From NCBI RefSeq assembly GCF_009496005.1, contig NZ_WIBF01000008.1:62001-126000 (forward strand): a stretch of DNA of 64,000 bases, in the 5' to 3' direction. Made by a program: the position numbers and the translations under genes. Below the pieces are notes generated by a model. It saw only the letters and a list, made by a program, of their open reading frames with translations, did no database searches and was not told the origin of the DNA. The DNA is from Tritonibacter litoralis (lineage in GTDB: Bacteria > Pseudomonadota > Alphaproteobacteria > Rhodobacterales > Rhodobacteraceae). Numbering within the stretch: position 1 is the first letter of the stretch; every line of letters begins with the position of its first letter. Below, piece by piece: positions 32,737 to 42,550 of this stretch.

Positions 32737-34485
32737 TTAGTTCCAACAGCTGACCAGAACTGTCATTCCATTGGCCTTGCGGACCAATTCAGCATTTGGC
32801 ACTTGGCCCTGATCGTCGGATTGGTCAACCGCCGCAACCGAGGCGCGTTCCAAAATGGCGCGCAGCGCTTGGGCGTTTGCGGCAAAGCTGACGCCGTCCG
32901 GCAATTGCTGGCTGCCGATCTGACGTGGCAACAGCATGCCCAGAACCGCACCATTTGTGTTCAGTACCGGTCCGCCAACGTCGCCGGATTGCGCGGCCAG
33001 GGCCAGGCGCGCGACACCTTGATTGCCGTCCAGGCTGCGCAGGTCGCTGAGCGTGCCCCAGGTCAGGGAGGGCGCACCCAAGACCCCTTCGTAGGAGAAG
33101 CCGGCAACCGCCACATCGGACTGGAGCCGCGGCGCGCTTGTTGCAAGCTGGGCCACATCCATAGGTGCCAACGTGCCACGCGGGCGCAGAACGGCAACAC
33201 CGTTGGGGGTATCATTCAGGATCACATCCACCGGATAGTCGTGGTCCAGAGTCACTTGGCTGCATTCGGCCACAACGTCAGATGTGGTCAAGACGGTGCC
33301 CGTGGCGTCGACAAAGAACCCGGTGCGTGACAGGCGCGGTTTGCGGATTTCCAGCCCCGACAGAAGATCGACGCTTTGCGGTGCATCCGCCCCTGCGGTT
33401 GGGTCCAAAACGCCGTCCAGCCGGGTGAAGGAGCGCTGCATCTCGGTCAGGATCCGTGCGCGGCGCTCGTCGTCGCCTGTTGGCCAGATCAGGGCAAACC
33501 CTTTGATCTCGCCGTTGCGCAGCGTGGCTTCGGCGTGGGTAATCATCCCCTTGCCGCGCCCTTCAATCGAAAAGCTGTTGCCCTGACGGCTGCGCGGACC
33601 TTCCAACGGGACAATCTCAAGCGTTTGGAGAATCTCAAACAGACCCGCCAAAGTGCGGGCGTCACCTGGCTGGCTGATCAGCAGAACCTGCGCGCCCAGA
33701 TCTCCAGAGGTTTCATAGATCGAAAAGGGCGATTCATGGCGGGCAAAGGTGACTTCCTGGGTGGGCAGGGACAGGGCAATGCCTGCGGCTGCGTCTTCGA
33801 CACGATCCATACCAACCGAGATCAGCGGCGCGTTATACTGATCGAGCAGGGACTGGCGTTGGCGTGTGGTCAAAACGCCAGTGGGCTCCACTCGGTTCGC
33901 GGCTTGCCAGTCTGCCATTGACCGGCGGGTGCCTCGGCCAAATGAACCATCGATAGACGAGTTGTAAAACCCTTGAGCTTGCAGCGCGATCTGCAGCTGC
34001 ATCTTCTCATCCCGGCTCAGACGCGCTTCGGACCGGCGTGCTTCAGCGGGGCTTTCATCGTCGAAATCAGAAGACACTGCAGGCGATTGCGAAGGCTCAG
34101 GCGCAGCCTCGGCCACGGGCGGGATGACAGGTGTCGTCTCGACCGGGCCGACGGGGTAAAACTGCGCGCGTAGGTTCCGGGAAAAGGCGATGAAACTGTC
34201 GCCTGGGATTTGCCGTTCCGCGCGGTACACCTGCAGAACGCGTTCTGCATCCGTGCGAGAATAAGGACCCAAAACAACACCATACCAGCCGCCACCCAGC
34301 GAGAAGCCCGAGACATCCGGCAGACGCGAGGCAAAGTCACGCGCCCGCGCCTCGGCCTGTGCCAGCGACGGATGCGCTGCGATCTGGATCCAAACGGTTG
34401 GCTCCTGTTGCGCCTGCACGGCACGGGGAGCTGCGATAATAAGCGACAGAATGGACAGCGCCCAGACGGCGATGATCTTTTTCAT
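32737..34485 (-). CDS. Secreted SPOR / peptidoglycan-binding / trypsin-fold protein lacking the catalytic triad
   Basis: 582 residues. Signal peptide (MKKIIAVWALSILSLIIAAP, cut near VQAQQ), a SPOR-like domain (about 29-90: VWIQIAAHPSLAQAEARARD and YGVVLGPYSRTDAERV), a PG_binding_1 domain (about 157-213: MQLQIALQAQGFYNSSIDG, GRGTRRSMADWQ), then a trypsin/HtrA-like C-terminal domain (about 385-525). The HtrA positions for His, Asp and Ser read Asp403 (LTTSDVV), Gly429 (NGVAVL) and Val503 (GDVGGP), so hydrolysis is unlikely. ATG 34485 has GAGG upstream; 34530 is a longer alternative. Probably a periplasmic wall-bound scaffold; this is inference. Confidence 0.82.
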   Translation of the reverse strand: MKKIIAVWALSILSLIIAAPRAVQAQQEPTVWIQIAAHPSLAQAEARARDFASRLPDVSGFSLGGGWYGVVLGPYSRTDAERVLQVYRAERQIPGDSFIAFSRNLRAQFYPVGPVETTPVIPPVAEAAPEPSQSPAVSSDFDDESPAEARRSEARLSRDEKMQLQIALQAQGFYNSSIDGSFGRGTRRSMADWQAANRVEPTGVLTTRQRQSLLDQYNAPLISVGMDRVEDAAAGIALSLPTQEVTFARHESPFSIYETSGDLGAQVLLISQPGDARTLAGLFEILQTLEIVPLEGPRSRQGNSFSIEGRGKGMITHAEATLRNGEIKGFALIWPTGDDERRARILTEMQRSFTRLDGVLDPTAGADAPQSVDLLSGLEIRKPRLSRTGFFVDATGTVLTTSDVVAECSQVTLDHDYPVDVILNDTPNGVAVLRPRGTLAPMDVAQLATSAPRLQSDVAVAGFSYEGVLGAPSLTWGTLSDLRSLDGNQGVARLALAAQSGDVGGPVLNTNGAVLGMLLPRQIGSQQLPDGVSFAANAQALRAILERASVAAVDQSDDQGQVPNAELVRKANGMTVLVSCWN

Positions 34486-34642
34486 TGAGGGGCCTCTATC
34501 CCGGATCATAAATAAATTCCTTTGGCTCATAGCGGCAATAAGATGCGAAGGGAACTCCCGATCAGGGGGAATTTACCGGGGACTGTGTTGATTTCGCCCA
34601 TGGCTTTTGGGTTTTTACGCATTAAAGCCGTGTTTTGGGCCG

Positions 34643-34671
34643 TTGACCCTGTGGCTGCAGTTGCCTAGGAA
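34643..34671 (+). promoter_or_regulatory. Candidate sigma-70 promoter of glyQ
   Basis: TTGACC (34643-34648), a 17-base spacer, TAGGAA (34666-34671), 35 bases before the glyQ ATG. Pattern match only. Confidence 0.35.
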
Positions 34672-34706
34672 GAAGACCGCATTTGCTGCCCCAAAAGGGA
34701 AAAGAT

Positions 34707-35648
34707 ATGACCCACGCATCCGGCGCTCCGCGCTCGTTCCAAGAGATCATCCTGCGGCTCCAGACTTACTGGGCCTCAAAAGGCTGCGCGATACTGCAGC
34801 CCTATGACATGGAAGTGGGCGCAGGGACATTCCATCCGGCAACAACACTGCGCGCGCTGGGCTCCAACGCTTGGGCTGCGGCCTATGTGCAGCCGTCGCG
34901 TCGCCCGACCGATGGCCGCTATGGGGAAAACCCGAACCGGTTGCAGCACTACTACCAGTATCAGGTTCTGATCAAACCGTCGCCGCCGGACCTGCAGGAG
35001 CTGTATCTGGGTTCGCTCCAGGCCATTGGCATCGACATGGAGCTGCATGACATCCGTTTTGTCGAAGACGACTGGGAAAGCCCGACGCTGGGGGCCTGGG
35101 GGCTGGGCTGGGAGGTCTGGTGCGACGGAATGGAAGTTTCGCAGTTTACGTATTTCCAACAGGTTGGCGGCCATGATTGCACGCCCGTGTCAGGCGAGCT
35201 GACCTATGGTTTGGAACGCCTTGCCATGTATGTTCTGGGCGTGGACCACGTGATGGACATGCCGTTCAATGATCCGCAGTCGCCGATTGCGCTGAAATAT
35301 GGCGATGTGTTCAAGCAGACCGAACAAGAATATGCGCGCTGGAATTTTGATGTGGCCAACACAGAAGTTCTGCTGCGCCATTTCGAGGAGGCCGAAGCCG
35401 AATGCGCCGCAATTCTGGCGCAAGAGCACCAGGACCCGAAAACCGGCAAGCGCATCATCATGGCGCATCCGGCTTATGACCAATGCATCAAAGCCTCCCA
35501 TATCTTTAACTTGCTGGACGCGCGCGGCGTCATCTCTGTAACCGAGCGGCAGGCCTATATCGGCCGTGTGCGCGCACTGGCAAAGCAATGCGCGGATGCC
35601 TTTGTTCTGACTGAGGCTGGAGGATTTGTGACGGAGGCTGCGGTTTGA
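34707..35648 (+). CDS. glyQ: Glycyl-tRNA synthetase alpha subunit
   Basis: 313 residues. [59 protein letters not shown] and FTYFQQVGG are the class II core motifs of bacterial GlyQ. It pairs with glyS, encoded 0.9 kb downstream, as an alpha2beta2 enzyme. ATG 34707 has AGGGA upstream and sits right before the conserved region. The stop overlaps the TTG start of the next gene. Confidence 0.96.
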   Translation: MTHASGAPRSFQEIILRLQTYWASKGCAILQPYDMEVGAGTFHPATTLRALGSNAWAAAYVQPSRRPTDGRYGENPNRLQHYYQYQVLIKPSPPDLQELYLGSLQAIGIDMELHDIRFVEDDWESPTLGAWGLGWEVWCDGMEVSQFTYFQQVGGHDCTPVSGELTYGLERLAMYVLGVDHVMDMPFNDPQSPIALKYGDVFKQTEQEYARWNFDVANTEVLLRHFEEAEAECAAILAQEHQDPKTGKRIIMAHPAYDQCIKASHIFNLLDARGVISVTERQAYIGRVRALAKQCADAFVLTEAGGFVTEAAV

Positions 35649-36004
35649 GTTTTTCGAACGCCACACCTGTGCTGCGGGTATCCGACTATCAGCGGGCCAA
35701 GACCTTCTATATGGATGTTCTGGGCTTTTCTGTTGGCATGGAAGCTGGTGAGCCAATTGTGGGGTTCGGAATTTTTCGCGTCGGAAAAGCGCAAGTTTTC
35801 CTGACGGCTGGGGACGGTCCAGCCGAATCCTATGATGGGTGGCGGGTCTATTTTTACCCCGAAGACTTTGACGGGTTCGTGGCCGCCCTTCAGGAAAAAC
35901 AACTGGCTTTTAAAGGACCGACCACGACGGAATACGGAATGGTCGAGGTTGAGGTCACAGACCCGGATGGAAATGTTCTGTGCTTTGGAAAGGACGCAGG
36001 ATGA
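35645..36004 (+). CDS. VOC (glyoxalase/bleomycin resistance) family protein
   Basis: 119 residues, one VOC module: [64 protein letters not shown] and [15 protein letters not shown]. The TTG start overlaps the glyQ stop (TTGA) and its own stop overlaps the next ATG, so translation is coupled through the glyQ-glyS operon. Ligand unknown; possibly a metal-dependent small-molecule enzyme or binder. Confidence 0.82.
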   Translation: MSFSNATPVLRVSDYQRAKTFYMDVLGFSVGMEAGEPIVGFGIFRVGKAQVFLTAGDGPAESYDGWRVYFYPEDFDGFVAALQEKQLAFKGPTTTEYGMVEVEVTDPDGNVLCFGKDAG

Positions 36005-36522
36005 TTGGCAAGATCCTGGCCGTTTTCCTTGGCCTATCGGCGCTGATTGCCGGTGGCGCGATGTATTATCTGCAGGTCTATGGGTTTTATGAAGAGGTTG
36101 CGGGCACGCCTGGGCAGGACGTTCTGCTGATGCCTCTGGATGGGAGCGCGCCGCAGCCCATCGCATATGACTCGTTCCAAGCCATCGATGCCGGCAGTTC
36201 GCCGATCCGTTATCGGGCGTGTTTTAAGACCGATCTGACGCCGGACGAACTGGCGCAGGTATTTACACTGTCGGATCACTTGGATCCGCGGAACGCACCG
36301 GGGTGGTTTGACTGTTTTGATGCCGCCGCCTTGGGCGCGGATCTGAAGTCGGGCAAAGCAACCGCCTTTTTGGGACAAAAGAACATCCACTATGGCGTCG
36401 ACCGGATTGTCGCGATCACCCAGGACGGGCGCGGTTATGCCTGGCAAGAACTGAACAATTGTGGCGAGAAAGCCTACGACGGGACGGTCGTTGGCGAAGA
36501 TTGCCCACCCCGAGAGAATTGA
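36001..36522 (+). CDS. DUF6446-like membrane-anchored protein
   Basis: 173 residues. One N-terminal helix ([20 protein letters not shown]) anchors a periplasmic domain of about 145 residues with four cysteines (RACFKTDL, WFDCFDAAAL, LNNCGEKAYD, VGEDCPPREN) that could form two disulfides. I place it in the DUF6446 group found in Rhodobacteraceae, but do not know a function. The ATG overlaps the VOC stop. It lies 70 bases before glyS. Confidence 0.65.
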   Translation: MIGKILAVFLGLSALIAGGAMYYLQVYGFYEEVAGTPGQDVLLMPLDGSAPQPIAYDSFQAIDAGSSPIRYRACFKTDLTPDELAQVFTLSDHLDPRNAPGWFDCFDAAALGADLKSGKATAFLGQKNIHYGVDRIVAITQDGRGYAWQELNNCGEKAYDGTVVGEDCPPREN

Positions 36523-36592
36523 ATTTCCGCCGGAGGGCCTCCGGCATGACACGATACGATGCGTGAACAGCGCTGGACCCGAGGACACGACA

Positions 36593-38824
36593 ATGCCCGA
36601 TCTTTTGATTGAACTCTTCTCCGAAGAAATCCCCGCCCGCATGCAGGCACGCGCATCGGAAGATCTGAAGAAGAAGATGACCGATGGTCTGGTGGAAGCC
36701 GGTCTGACCTATGCCAGCGCGGCCGCGTTTTCGACACCGCGCCGTCTGACGCTGACAGTTGAAGGCTTGTTGGCGGAAAGCCCCACCGTGCGCGAAGAGC
36801 GCAAGGGTCCCAAGGTTGGAGCGCCCGATAAAGCCATCGAAGGCTTTTTGCGCGGCGCGGGTCTGACTCGCGAACAGTTGGAAGAGCGTGAGACCCCTAA
36901 AGGCGCGGTCTATTTCGCAACTATCGAAAAGGCGGGCCGTCCGGCGGCGGAGATTATTGCTGAGGTCCTGGATACCACAATCCGCAACTTCCCTTGGCCG
37001 AAGTCCATGCGCTGGGGGGCAAGCTCGATGCGCTGGGTGCGCCCGCTGCATTCCATTCTTTGTGTTCTGACCAAAGACGAAGGCAGTGAAGTTGTGCCGC
37101 TGGAGATCGAGGGGATTGCGGCCAGCAACACCACTTATGGTCACCGGTTTATGGCACCGGCGCAGATCACCGTCACAGGCTTTGACGACTATGTGACCCA
37201 GCTGAAGCGCGCCTTTGTCGTGTTGGATCCCAAGGAACGTGCCGATGCGATTTGGCAGGATGCAACCAATCAGGCCTTTGCCTCTGGTCTGGACGTGGTG
37301 GAGGACAAGGGGTTGCTGGCCGAGGTTGCGGGTCTGGTAGAATGGCCCGTTGTCTTGATGGGCGAGATTGCCGATGATTTTCTGGGGCTGCCGCCGGAAG
37401 TTTTGCAGACCTCGATGAAAGAGCACCAGAAATTTTTCTCGGTCAAGAACCCCAAAACGGGTCGAATTGAACGGTTTATCACCGTGGCCAACCGGGAAAC
37501 GGCCGACAATGGCGCAACTATTCTGGCTGGCAACCAAAAGGTTCTATCGGCCCGTCTGGCGGATGCGAAGTTCTTTTGGGAGAACGATCTTCGCGTTGCC
37601 CAGTCGGAAACGGGCATGTCCGCCTGGACCGAGAAGCTGTCAAATGTGACTTTCCATAATAAACTGGGCACCCAAGCCGCGCGGATCGACCGGATCGCGG
37701 AACTGGCGCGGGAAATTGCGCCAGTAGTGGGTGCGGATGCCGATCTGGCGGAACAGGCCGCACGCGTGGCTAAGGCGGATCTGTCATCGGAAATGGTTTA
37801 TGAGTTCCCGGAACTACAAGGCCTGATGGGGCGGTACTACGCCGAAGCGGCAGGTCTGCCGCAAGAGGTCGCCAATGCCTGCGAGGCGCATTATTCGCCG
37901 CTTGGCCCGTCTGATGATGTGCCGACCGAGGCAGTCTCGGTTGCAGTGGCGTTGGCGGATAAGATCGACACGTTGACCGGCTTTTGGGCGATTGATGAAA
38001 AGCCGACCGGTTCCAAAGACCCCTATGCCCTGCGCCGCGCCGCGTTGGGGGTGATCCGGCTGGTTCTGGAAAATGATGCGCGTATGCCGCTGGATCGGTT
38101 CTTTGACAGCCAATTGCTGCGTCATGAGATTGCGCAAAATGGATCTGACAAGGTTTCGGCGACCTTGATGCAGGACATGTTGAACGAAATTGCGGATCAC
38201 GGTGTTTTTGGCTCGGCGGTACGTACGGTTCTGGATGCTTTTGACGGAGATTTGCCGGAGCATCTGGAAGAGCTGAAATCCATGCTGCCCGATGTGTCTC
38301 GTGATCTTTTGGGGTTCTTCCACGACCGTTTGAAAGTTTTCCTGCGCGACCAAGGCATCCGCCATGATGTGATTGATGCCTGTCTGGAAATGGCTGGCAA
38401 TGATGATCTGACGCTGCTGGTGAAGCGCGCCCGTGCCTTGCAAGAGTTCCTGGGCACGGAAGATGGCGAAAATCTGGTGCAGGGCTTTAAACGGGCCAAC
38501 AACATCCTGACGCAGGCCGAAGAGAAGGATGGGGTGGAGTATTCTTATGGCGCAGATGTGAAATTTGCAGAAGACGATGCCGAAAAAGCACTGTTTTCGG
38601 CGCTTGAAGGGGACGGGGGTACGATCTCCACGGCCATCGAGGCCGAGGATTTCGCGGCCGCCATGGGCGGCCTGGCGGCGCTGCGCGCTCCGATCGATGC
38701 GTTTTTCGAAGCGGTGCAGGTCAACGCCGAGAATGATATCCTGCGTCGTAACCGGCTGAACTTGCTGAGCGACATTCGAAAAGCCTGTGGCCAAGTGGCT
38801 GATCTGACCCAGATAGAAGGGTAA
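36593..38824 (+). CDS. glyS: Glycyl-tRNA synthetase beta subunit
   Basis: 743 residues. It starts MPDLLIELFSEEIPARMQAR, which is the universal GlyS opening, and contains GPKVGAPDKAIEGFLRGAGL, MKEHQKFFSV, DAKFFWENDLR and ADKIDTLTGFWAIDEKPTGS followed by KDPYALRRAALGVIRL. The beta subunit binds tRNA-Gly. ATG 36593 is fixed by the conserved N-terminus; a longer frame begins inside the upstream gene. Confidence 0.96.
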   Translation: MPDLLIELFSEEIPARMQARASEDLKKKMTDGLVEAGLTYASAAAFSTPRRLTLTVEGLLAESPTVREERKGPKVGAPDKAIEGFLRGAGLTREQLEERETPKGAVYFATIEKAGRPAAEIIAEVLDTTIRNFPWPKSMRWGASSMRWVRPLHSILCVLTKDEGSEVVPLEIEGIAASNTTYGHRFMAPAQITVTGFDDYVTQLKRAFVVLDPKERADAIWQDATNQAFASGLDVVEDKGLLAEVAGLVEWPVVLMGEIADDFLGLPPEVLQTSMKEHQKFFSVKNPKTGRIERFITVANRETADNGATILAGNQKVLSARLADAKFFWENDLRVAQSETGMSAWTEKLSNVTFHNKLGTQAARIDRIAELAREIAPVVGADADLAEQAARVAKADLSSEMVYEFPELQGLMGRYYAEAAGLPQEVANACEAHYSPLGPSDDVPTEAVSVAVALADKIDTLTGFWAIDEKPTGSKDPYALRRAALGVIRLVLENDARMPLDRFFDSQLLRHEIAQNGSDKVSATLMQDMLNEIADHGVFGSAVRTVLDAFDGDLPEHLEELKSMLPDVSRDLLGFFHDRLKVFLRDQGIRHDVIDACLEMAGNDDLTLLVKRARALQEFLGTEDGENLVQGFKRANNILTQAEEKDGVEYSYGADVKFAEDDAEKALFSALEGDGGTISTAIEAEDFAAAMGGLAALRAPIDAFFEAVQVNAENDILRRNRLNLLSDIRKACGQVADLTQIEG

Positions 38825-38858
38825 GTTCTGCAAAGCGATCTGTGATTCATGGGGCGGC

Positions 38859-38886
38859 TTGACGGTGGGCCGACCTGTTTCATAGT
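38859..38886 (+). promoter_or_regulatory. Candidate promoter of the PPDK-like gene
   Basis: TTGACG (38859-38864), a 16-base spacer, CATAGT (38881-38886), 138 bases before the ATG. The 200-base gap between glyS and this gene holds no other feature that I can see. Confidence 0.35.
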
Positions 38887-39024
38887 TTGGACCGCAATTT
38901 TAATGCAGGTGTCACGCCGGCTTTTTACATTTTCTTCGTTTTGTAGGTGCAGCGAGAAAATTGAACTCTGCTCTATGCAGGGGCAAATGCGGTGATATGC
39001 TGCGAGCAGTGAAGGGATGCTGCG

Positions 39025-41592
39025 ATGCAGAAAAACGGTTCCGATATCCAAGATGCAGTACGTATCACGCCAACGGCGCCGGTGCATGTGGCCACCCACG
39101 GCGGGCGCGCCAAGTGTTTGCAGCGTCTTGTGCGACTGGAATTGCCCGTCCCGCGAACGGTGGCCTTGTCCTTTGATGCGGTGCTTGGCATTGCCAATGG
39201 GGTAATGCCGGATCTGGACGCGATCTTGGCTGAGTTTCCAGATGACGCTTTGTTATGTGTTCGCCCATCTTCCGAGGATCCCGATTGGGGTGGTCCCGGC
39301 GCGATTTTGAATATTGGCGTCAATGACGCCTGTTATGTCGATCTGTGTGATCAACTGGGCCGTGAGGCGGCAGCGGCGATTTATCTAAGGTTTGTGCAGT
39401 CTTATGCCGTGCATGTGGCGCGGTTGGACCCGGATGTCTTTGAGGATGTTGAGGACGGCGGGCCAGATGCATTGGTCGAAATCCTGCATGCCTATGAGGC
39501 GGAAACGGATGAGAGTTTCCCACAGAATCGATCCGAACAGCTGGGAGCGGTGCTGCGGTCGATGGCACGTGCGTGGGAGGGCACCTCGGCCCGATTGTTG
39601 CGCCAAGCGCGTGGCGCACCGGCAGATGCGGGGCTTGGCCTTGTTGTGCAACAGATGATGCCGGGGCTTGGCCAGGGCGTTTGTGGATCTGGTGTGCTGC
39701 AATTGGTCAACTCCAACACGGGCGAGCCGCAGATCACGGGCCGTTATCTAAGCCAGAGCCAGGGGCGCGATGCTTTGGGGGCCGGGGCGTCGGCGATGTT
39801 TCTGGCAAAAGATCCCCGCGGCACGTCCTTGGAGGAGACCGCGCCTGAAGCGTTTGAAGAGCTAAAGACCCACGCGGCCCTGATGCGCCGTCGCCTGCGC
39901 GAAGAAATGCAGGCGGAATTTGTGATTCAGGACGGCAGAGTTCATATTCTGGACGGTGTGCGGGTACAGCGCAGCGCGCGGGGTGGCTTGCGAATGGCCG
40001 TCGGCTTGGCCGAGGACAATATTATCCCGCCACAAGAGGCGGTGATGCGGATTGATGCCCATTCGCTGAATGAGCTTTTGCACCGCCAGGTCGCACCTGA
40101 TGCGCGGCGCGATGTCATCGGGGACGGTATTGCCGCCAGTCCGGGCGCGGCCACCGGGCGTCTTGTCTTTACCTCGGCTGAGGCGCAGGCCAGCGCCTCC
40201 CGGGGCGAGGATTGCGTGCTGGTGCGCCGTGAAACATCGCCCGAAGACGTGCGAGGCATGCATGCATCGGTTGCGGTCTTGACGGAAAAGGGCGGTATGA
40301 CCAGCCACGCAGCCGTGATCGGACGTGGTTTGGGGCTGCCTTGTATTGTTGGTGCAAATTCCATTCGGTTTGACCCGCGCCGGAAACGGTTGCGGGCTGC
40401 GGATGGGCGTGTGTTCCGGGCCGGTGATTTAATCACCATCGATGGCAGCACCGGTCAGGTTCTCGCCGGTGAGCCCGCGATGATTGAGGCGGCGCAGGAT
40501 GGGGCCTTCCAGACCTTGATGGGGTGGGCGGACGAGGCGCGCGATATCAGCATCCGCACCAATGCGGATACGCCAAGGGATGCCACTACCGCTCGCAACT
40601 TTGATGCGCAGGGGATCGGGTTGTGCCGGACGGAACATATGTTCTTTGACCCCGGTCGCCTTACGGTGATGCAGGAAATGATCTTTGCTGAGACCCCATC
40701 AGGACGGGCCGCCGTGTTGGCACGCCTCTTGCCGATGCAGCGGGACGACTTCCGCGAGCTGTTTCGTATTATGGAAGGCACGCCGGTTTGTATCCGACTG
40801 TTCGACTTGCCACTGCATGAGTTTCTGCCCACCAGCCAATCGGGACAACGCGAATTGTCCGAGGCATTGGGTCTGCCCGTCAGCGAAGTCACGCGCCGGG
40901 TCGAGGAACTTGGCGAATACAATCCAATGTTGGGCCTGCGCGGCGTGCGCCTTGGGGTGACCGTGCCTGAAATTTACGACATGCAGGCGCGTGCGATTTT
41001 TGAGGCAACGTTGGAAGCGTCTGAGGAAGGCGCGCCGGTTGTGCCCGAGATCATGATCCCCCTGGTGTCAGCAAAACGTGAAGTCGAAATGGTCAAAGCG
41101 CGTATCGACTCGGTTGCGGCCGCTGTGCGGCTGGAGCGTGGGCGCGAATTTGACTATCGCCTGGGGGTGATGGTTGAAACACCCCGTGCGGCCCTGCGCG
41201 CGGATGAAATTGCGACACATGCGGCCTTTCTAAGCTTTGGCACCAACGACCTGACACAGATGACCTATGGGTTGTCGCGTGATGACGCGGGTCGCTTTAT
41301 GTCGGAATATGTCCGCCAAGGCGTGTTCCCCGAAGATCCGTTCCACGTTCTGGATGTCGATGGGGTCGGTGAGTTGCTGAAACTGGGTGTTCAGCGCGGA
41401 CGAGAGGCCAATCCCGACGTCACATTGTCCATTTGTGGCGAACACGGCGGCAACCCCGAATCAATCGCATTTTGCCGTCGGGCAGGGTTCGATTACGTTT
41501 CATGCTCACCGTTTCGCGTCCCGGTTGCGCGGCTTGCCGCCGCCCAGCTTGCAATCGCGGATAACTTAAAGGATTCACGACAAAATAACTGA
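39025..41592 (+). CDS. PEP-utilising enzyme, PPDK-like, with degenerate nucleotide-binding domain
   Basis: 855 residues, slightly shorter than pyruvate phosphate dikinase. The phosphohistidine domain is intact (GGMTSHAAV with His428), as is the PEP/pyruvate barrel (GLCRTEHMFF, YNPMLGLRGVRL, VETPRAALRAD, FLSFGTNDLTQM, CGEHGGNP). The ATP-grasp domain is eroded: the usual GGKG-N-LAEM reads GGRAKCLQRL (about 26-35) and the usual LQTRxGKRT reads LDGVRVQRS (309-317), so the Lys and Arg that hold ATP are lost. It may use another phosphate donor, or act in PEP binding or regulation. It follows glyS, a position that I recall in other Roseobacters. Confidence 0.82.
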   Translation: MQKNGSDIQDAVRITPTAPVHVATHGGRAKCLQRLVRLELPVPRTVALSFDAVLGIANGVMPDLDAILAEFPDDALLCVRPSSEDPDWGGPGAILNIGVNDACYVDLCDQLGREAAAAIYLRFVQSYAVHVARLDPDVFEDVEDGGPDALVEILHAYEAETDESFPQNRSEQLGAVLRSMARAWEGTSARLLRQARGAPADAGLGLVVQQMMPGLGQGVCGSGVLQLVNSNTGEPQITGRYLSQSQGRDALGAGASAMFLAKDPRGTSLEETAPEAFEELKTHAALMRRRLREEMQAEFVIQDGRVHILDGVRVQRSARGGLRMAVGLAEDNIIPPQEAVMRIDAHSLNELLHRQVAPDARRDVIGDGIAASPGAATGRLVFTSAEAQASASRGEDCVLVRRETSPEDVRGMHASVAVLTEKGGMTSHAAVIGRGLGLPCIVGANSIRFDPRRKRLRAADGRVFRAGDLITIDGSTGQVLAGEPAMIEAAQDGAFQTLMGWADEARDISIRTNADTPRDATTARNFDAQGIGLCRTEHMFFDPGRLTVMQEMIFAETPSGRAAVLARLLPMQRDDFRELFRIMEGTPVCIRLFDLPLHEFLPTSQSGQRELSEALGLPVSEVTRRVEELGEYNPMLGLRGVRLGVTVPEIYDMQARAIFEATLEASEEGAPVVPEIMIPLVSAKREVEMVKARIDSVAAAVRLERGREFDYRLGVMVETPRAALRADEIATHAAFLSFGTNDLTQMTYGLSRDDAGRFMSEYVRQGVFPEDPFHVLDVDGVGELLKLGVQRGREANPDVTLSICGEHGGNPESIAFCRRAGFDYVSCSPFRVPVARLAAAQLAIADNLKDSRQNN

Positions 41593-41771
41593 AAATTAAG
41601 GTCTTCCTCGCCATACCCGGCGGCGAGAATACCGGAAACAAGGCAGCGGATAAACGCGCATAAATGGGTAAACCCATGCGCTGGCTGGACCTTTTGAAAA
41701 CTTTCGGTTAGACGATCCGACTGCGTGCACCAGCTTTGCCATGCACGTGGTGTTTTTGGGGGTGAAAAGAG

Positions 41772-42416
41772 ATGATGAAGATCAAGTTTGCCGCTGCGGC
41801 TGCTGCGGCTCTGTCCTTGTGCGGACCGGTGCAGGCAGAAGCAAACCTGGACGCTTTGCTCGCGAAGGAAGAAACCACCTTGGACTCGATTCCGAGCGCC
41901 CGCTTTGCACGTCTCTTTCAGGGTAACCGCAAAAACCGGCACGCCAAAGGCGAAATCGTGGAATTTAGTAACAATTGGCTTGATCAACGTCCGCAGGCGA
42001 CCGGCGATGCTCAGTTTCAGTGCTTGGCGCAGGCGCTTTACTTTGAAGCCCGTGGTGAAACAGTGAAAGGGCAGTTTGCCGTGGCCGAGGTCATTATGAA
42101 CCGTGTCGCTAGCAAACAATTCCCCAATACGGCTTGTGGTGTTGTCAACCAGGGCACTGGGCGCAAGTACCAATGCCAGTTCACCTATACCTGCGATGGC
42201 CACAAAGAGATCATTGCAGAAAAACGCGCCTATGAACGGGTGTCCAAAGTGGCACGGGTTGTTTTGGACGGGATCGAGACCAAGCTGACGGATGGCGCAA
42301 CTTATTATCACACCACAGCTGTGCGACCGCGCTGGAGCCGCAGTTTCACGCAGACGGCGCGGATCGGGGTTCATAAATTCTATCGCGACGACCGGTATCG
42401 GACCGCCTCCAACTAA
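41772..42416 (+). CDS. Secreted cell wall hydrolase, SleB/CwlJ family
   Basis: 214 residues. Signal peptide (MMKIKFAAAAAAALSLCGP, cut near VQAEA), then the Hydrolase_2 domain from about residue 80: QCLAQALYFEARGETVKGQF, VAEVIMNRVAS, CGVVNQGTG, CQFTYTCDGH and ATYYHTTAVRPRW. The Glu in FEARGE is the predicted catalytic acid. It cuts peptidoglycan in the periplasm, probably as a lytic transglycosylase or amidase. ATG 41772 and ATG 41775 are adjacent; AAAGAG precedes them. Confidence 0.88.
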   Translation: MMKIKFAAAAAAALSLCGPVQAEANLDALLAKEETTLDSIPSARFARLFQGNRKNRHAKGEIVEFSNNWLDQRPQATGDAQFQCLAQALYFEARGETVKGQFAVAEVIMNRVASKQFPNTACGVVNQGTGRKYQCQFTYTCDGHKEIIAEKRAYERVSKVARVVLDGIETKLTDGATYYHTTAVRPRWSRSFTQTARIGVHKFYRDDRYRTASN

Positions 42417-42550
42417 GGCTGTCCACGTCGTTCGTGGGGTTTCCAATTCGAAAGGTTTGTGCTGTTCCCTCGGCGAAAAAACCGGTGTATGAGAAGGCCC
42501 CCGGTCCCTGTGGCACCGGGATTGAGTGCCATCCTACAAGGACAGCTGTG

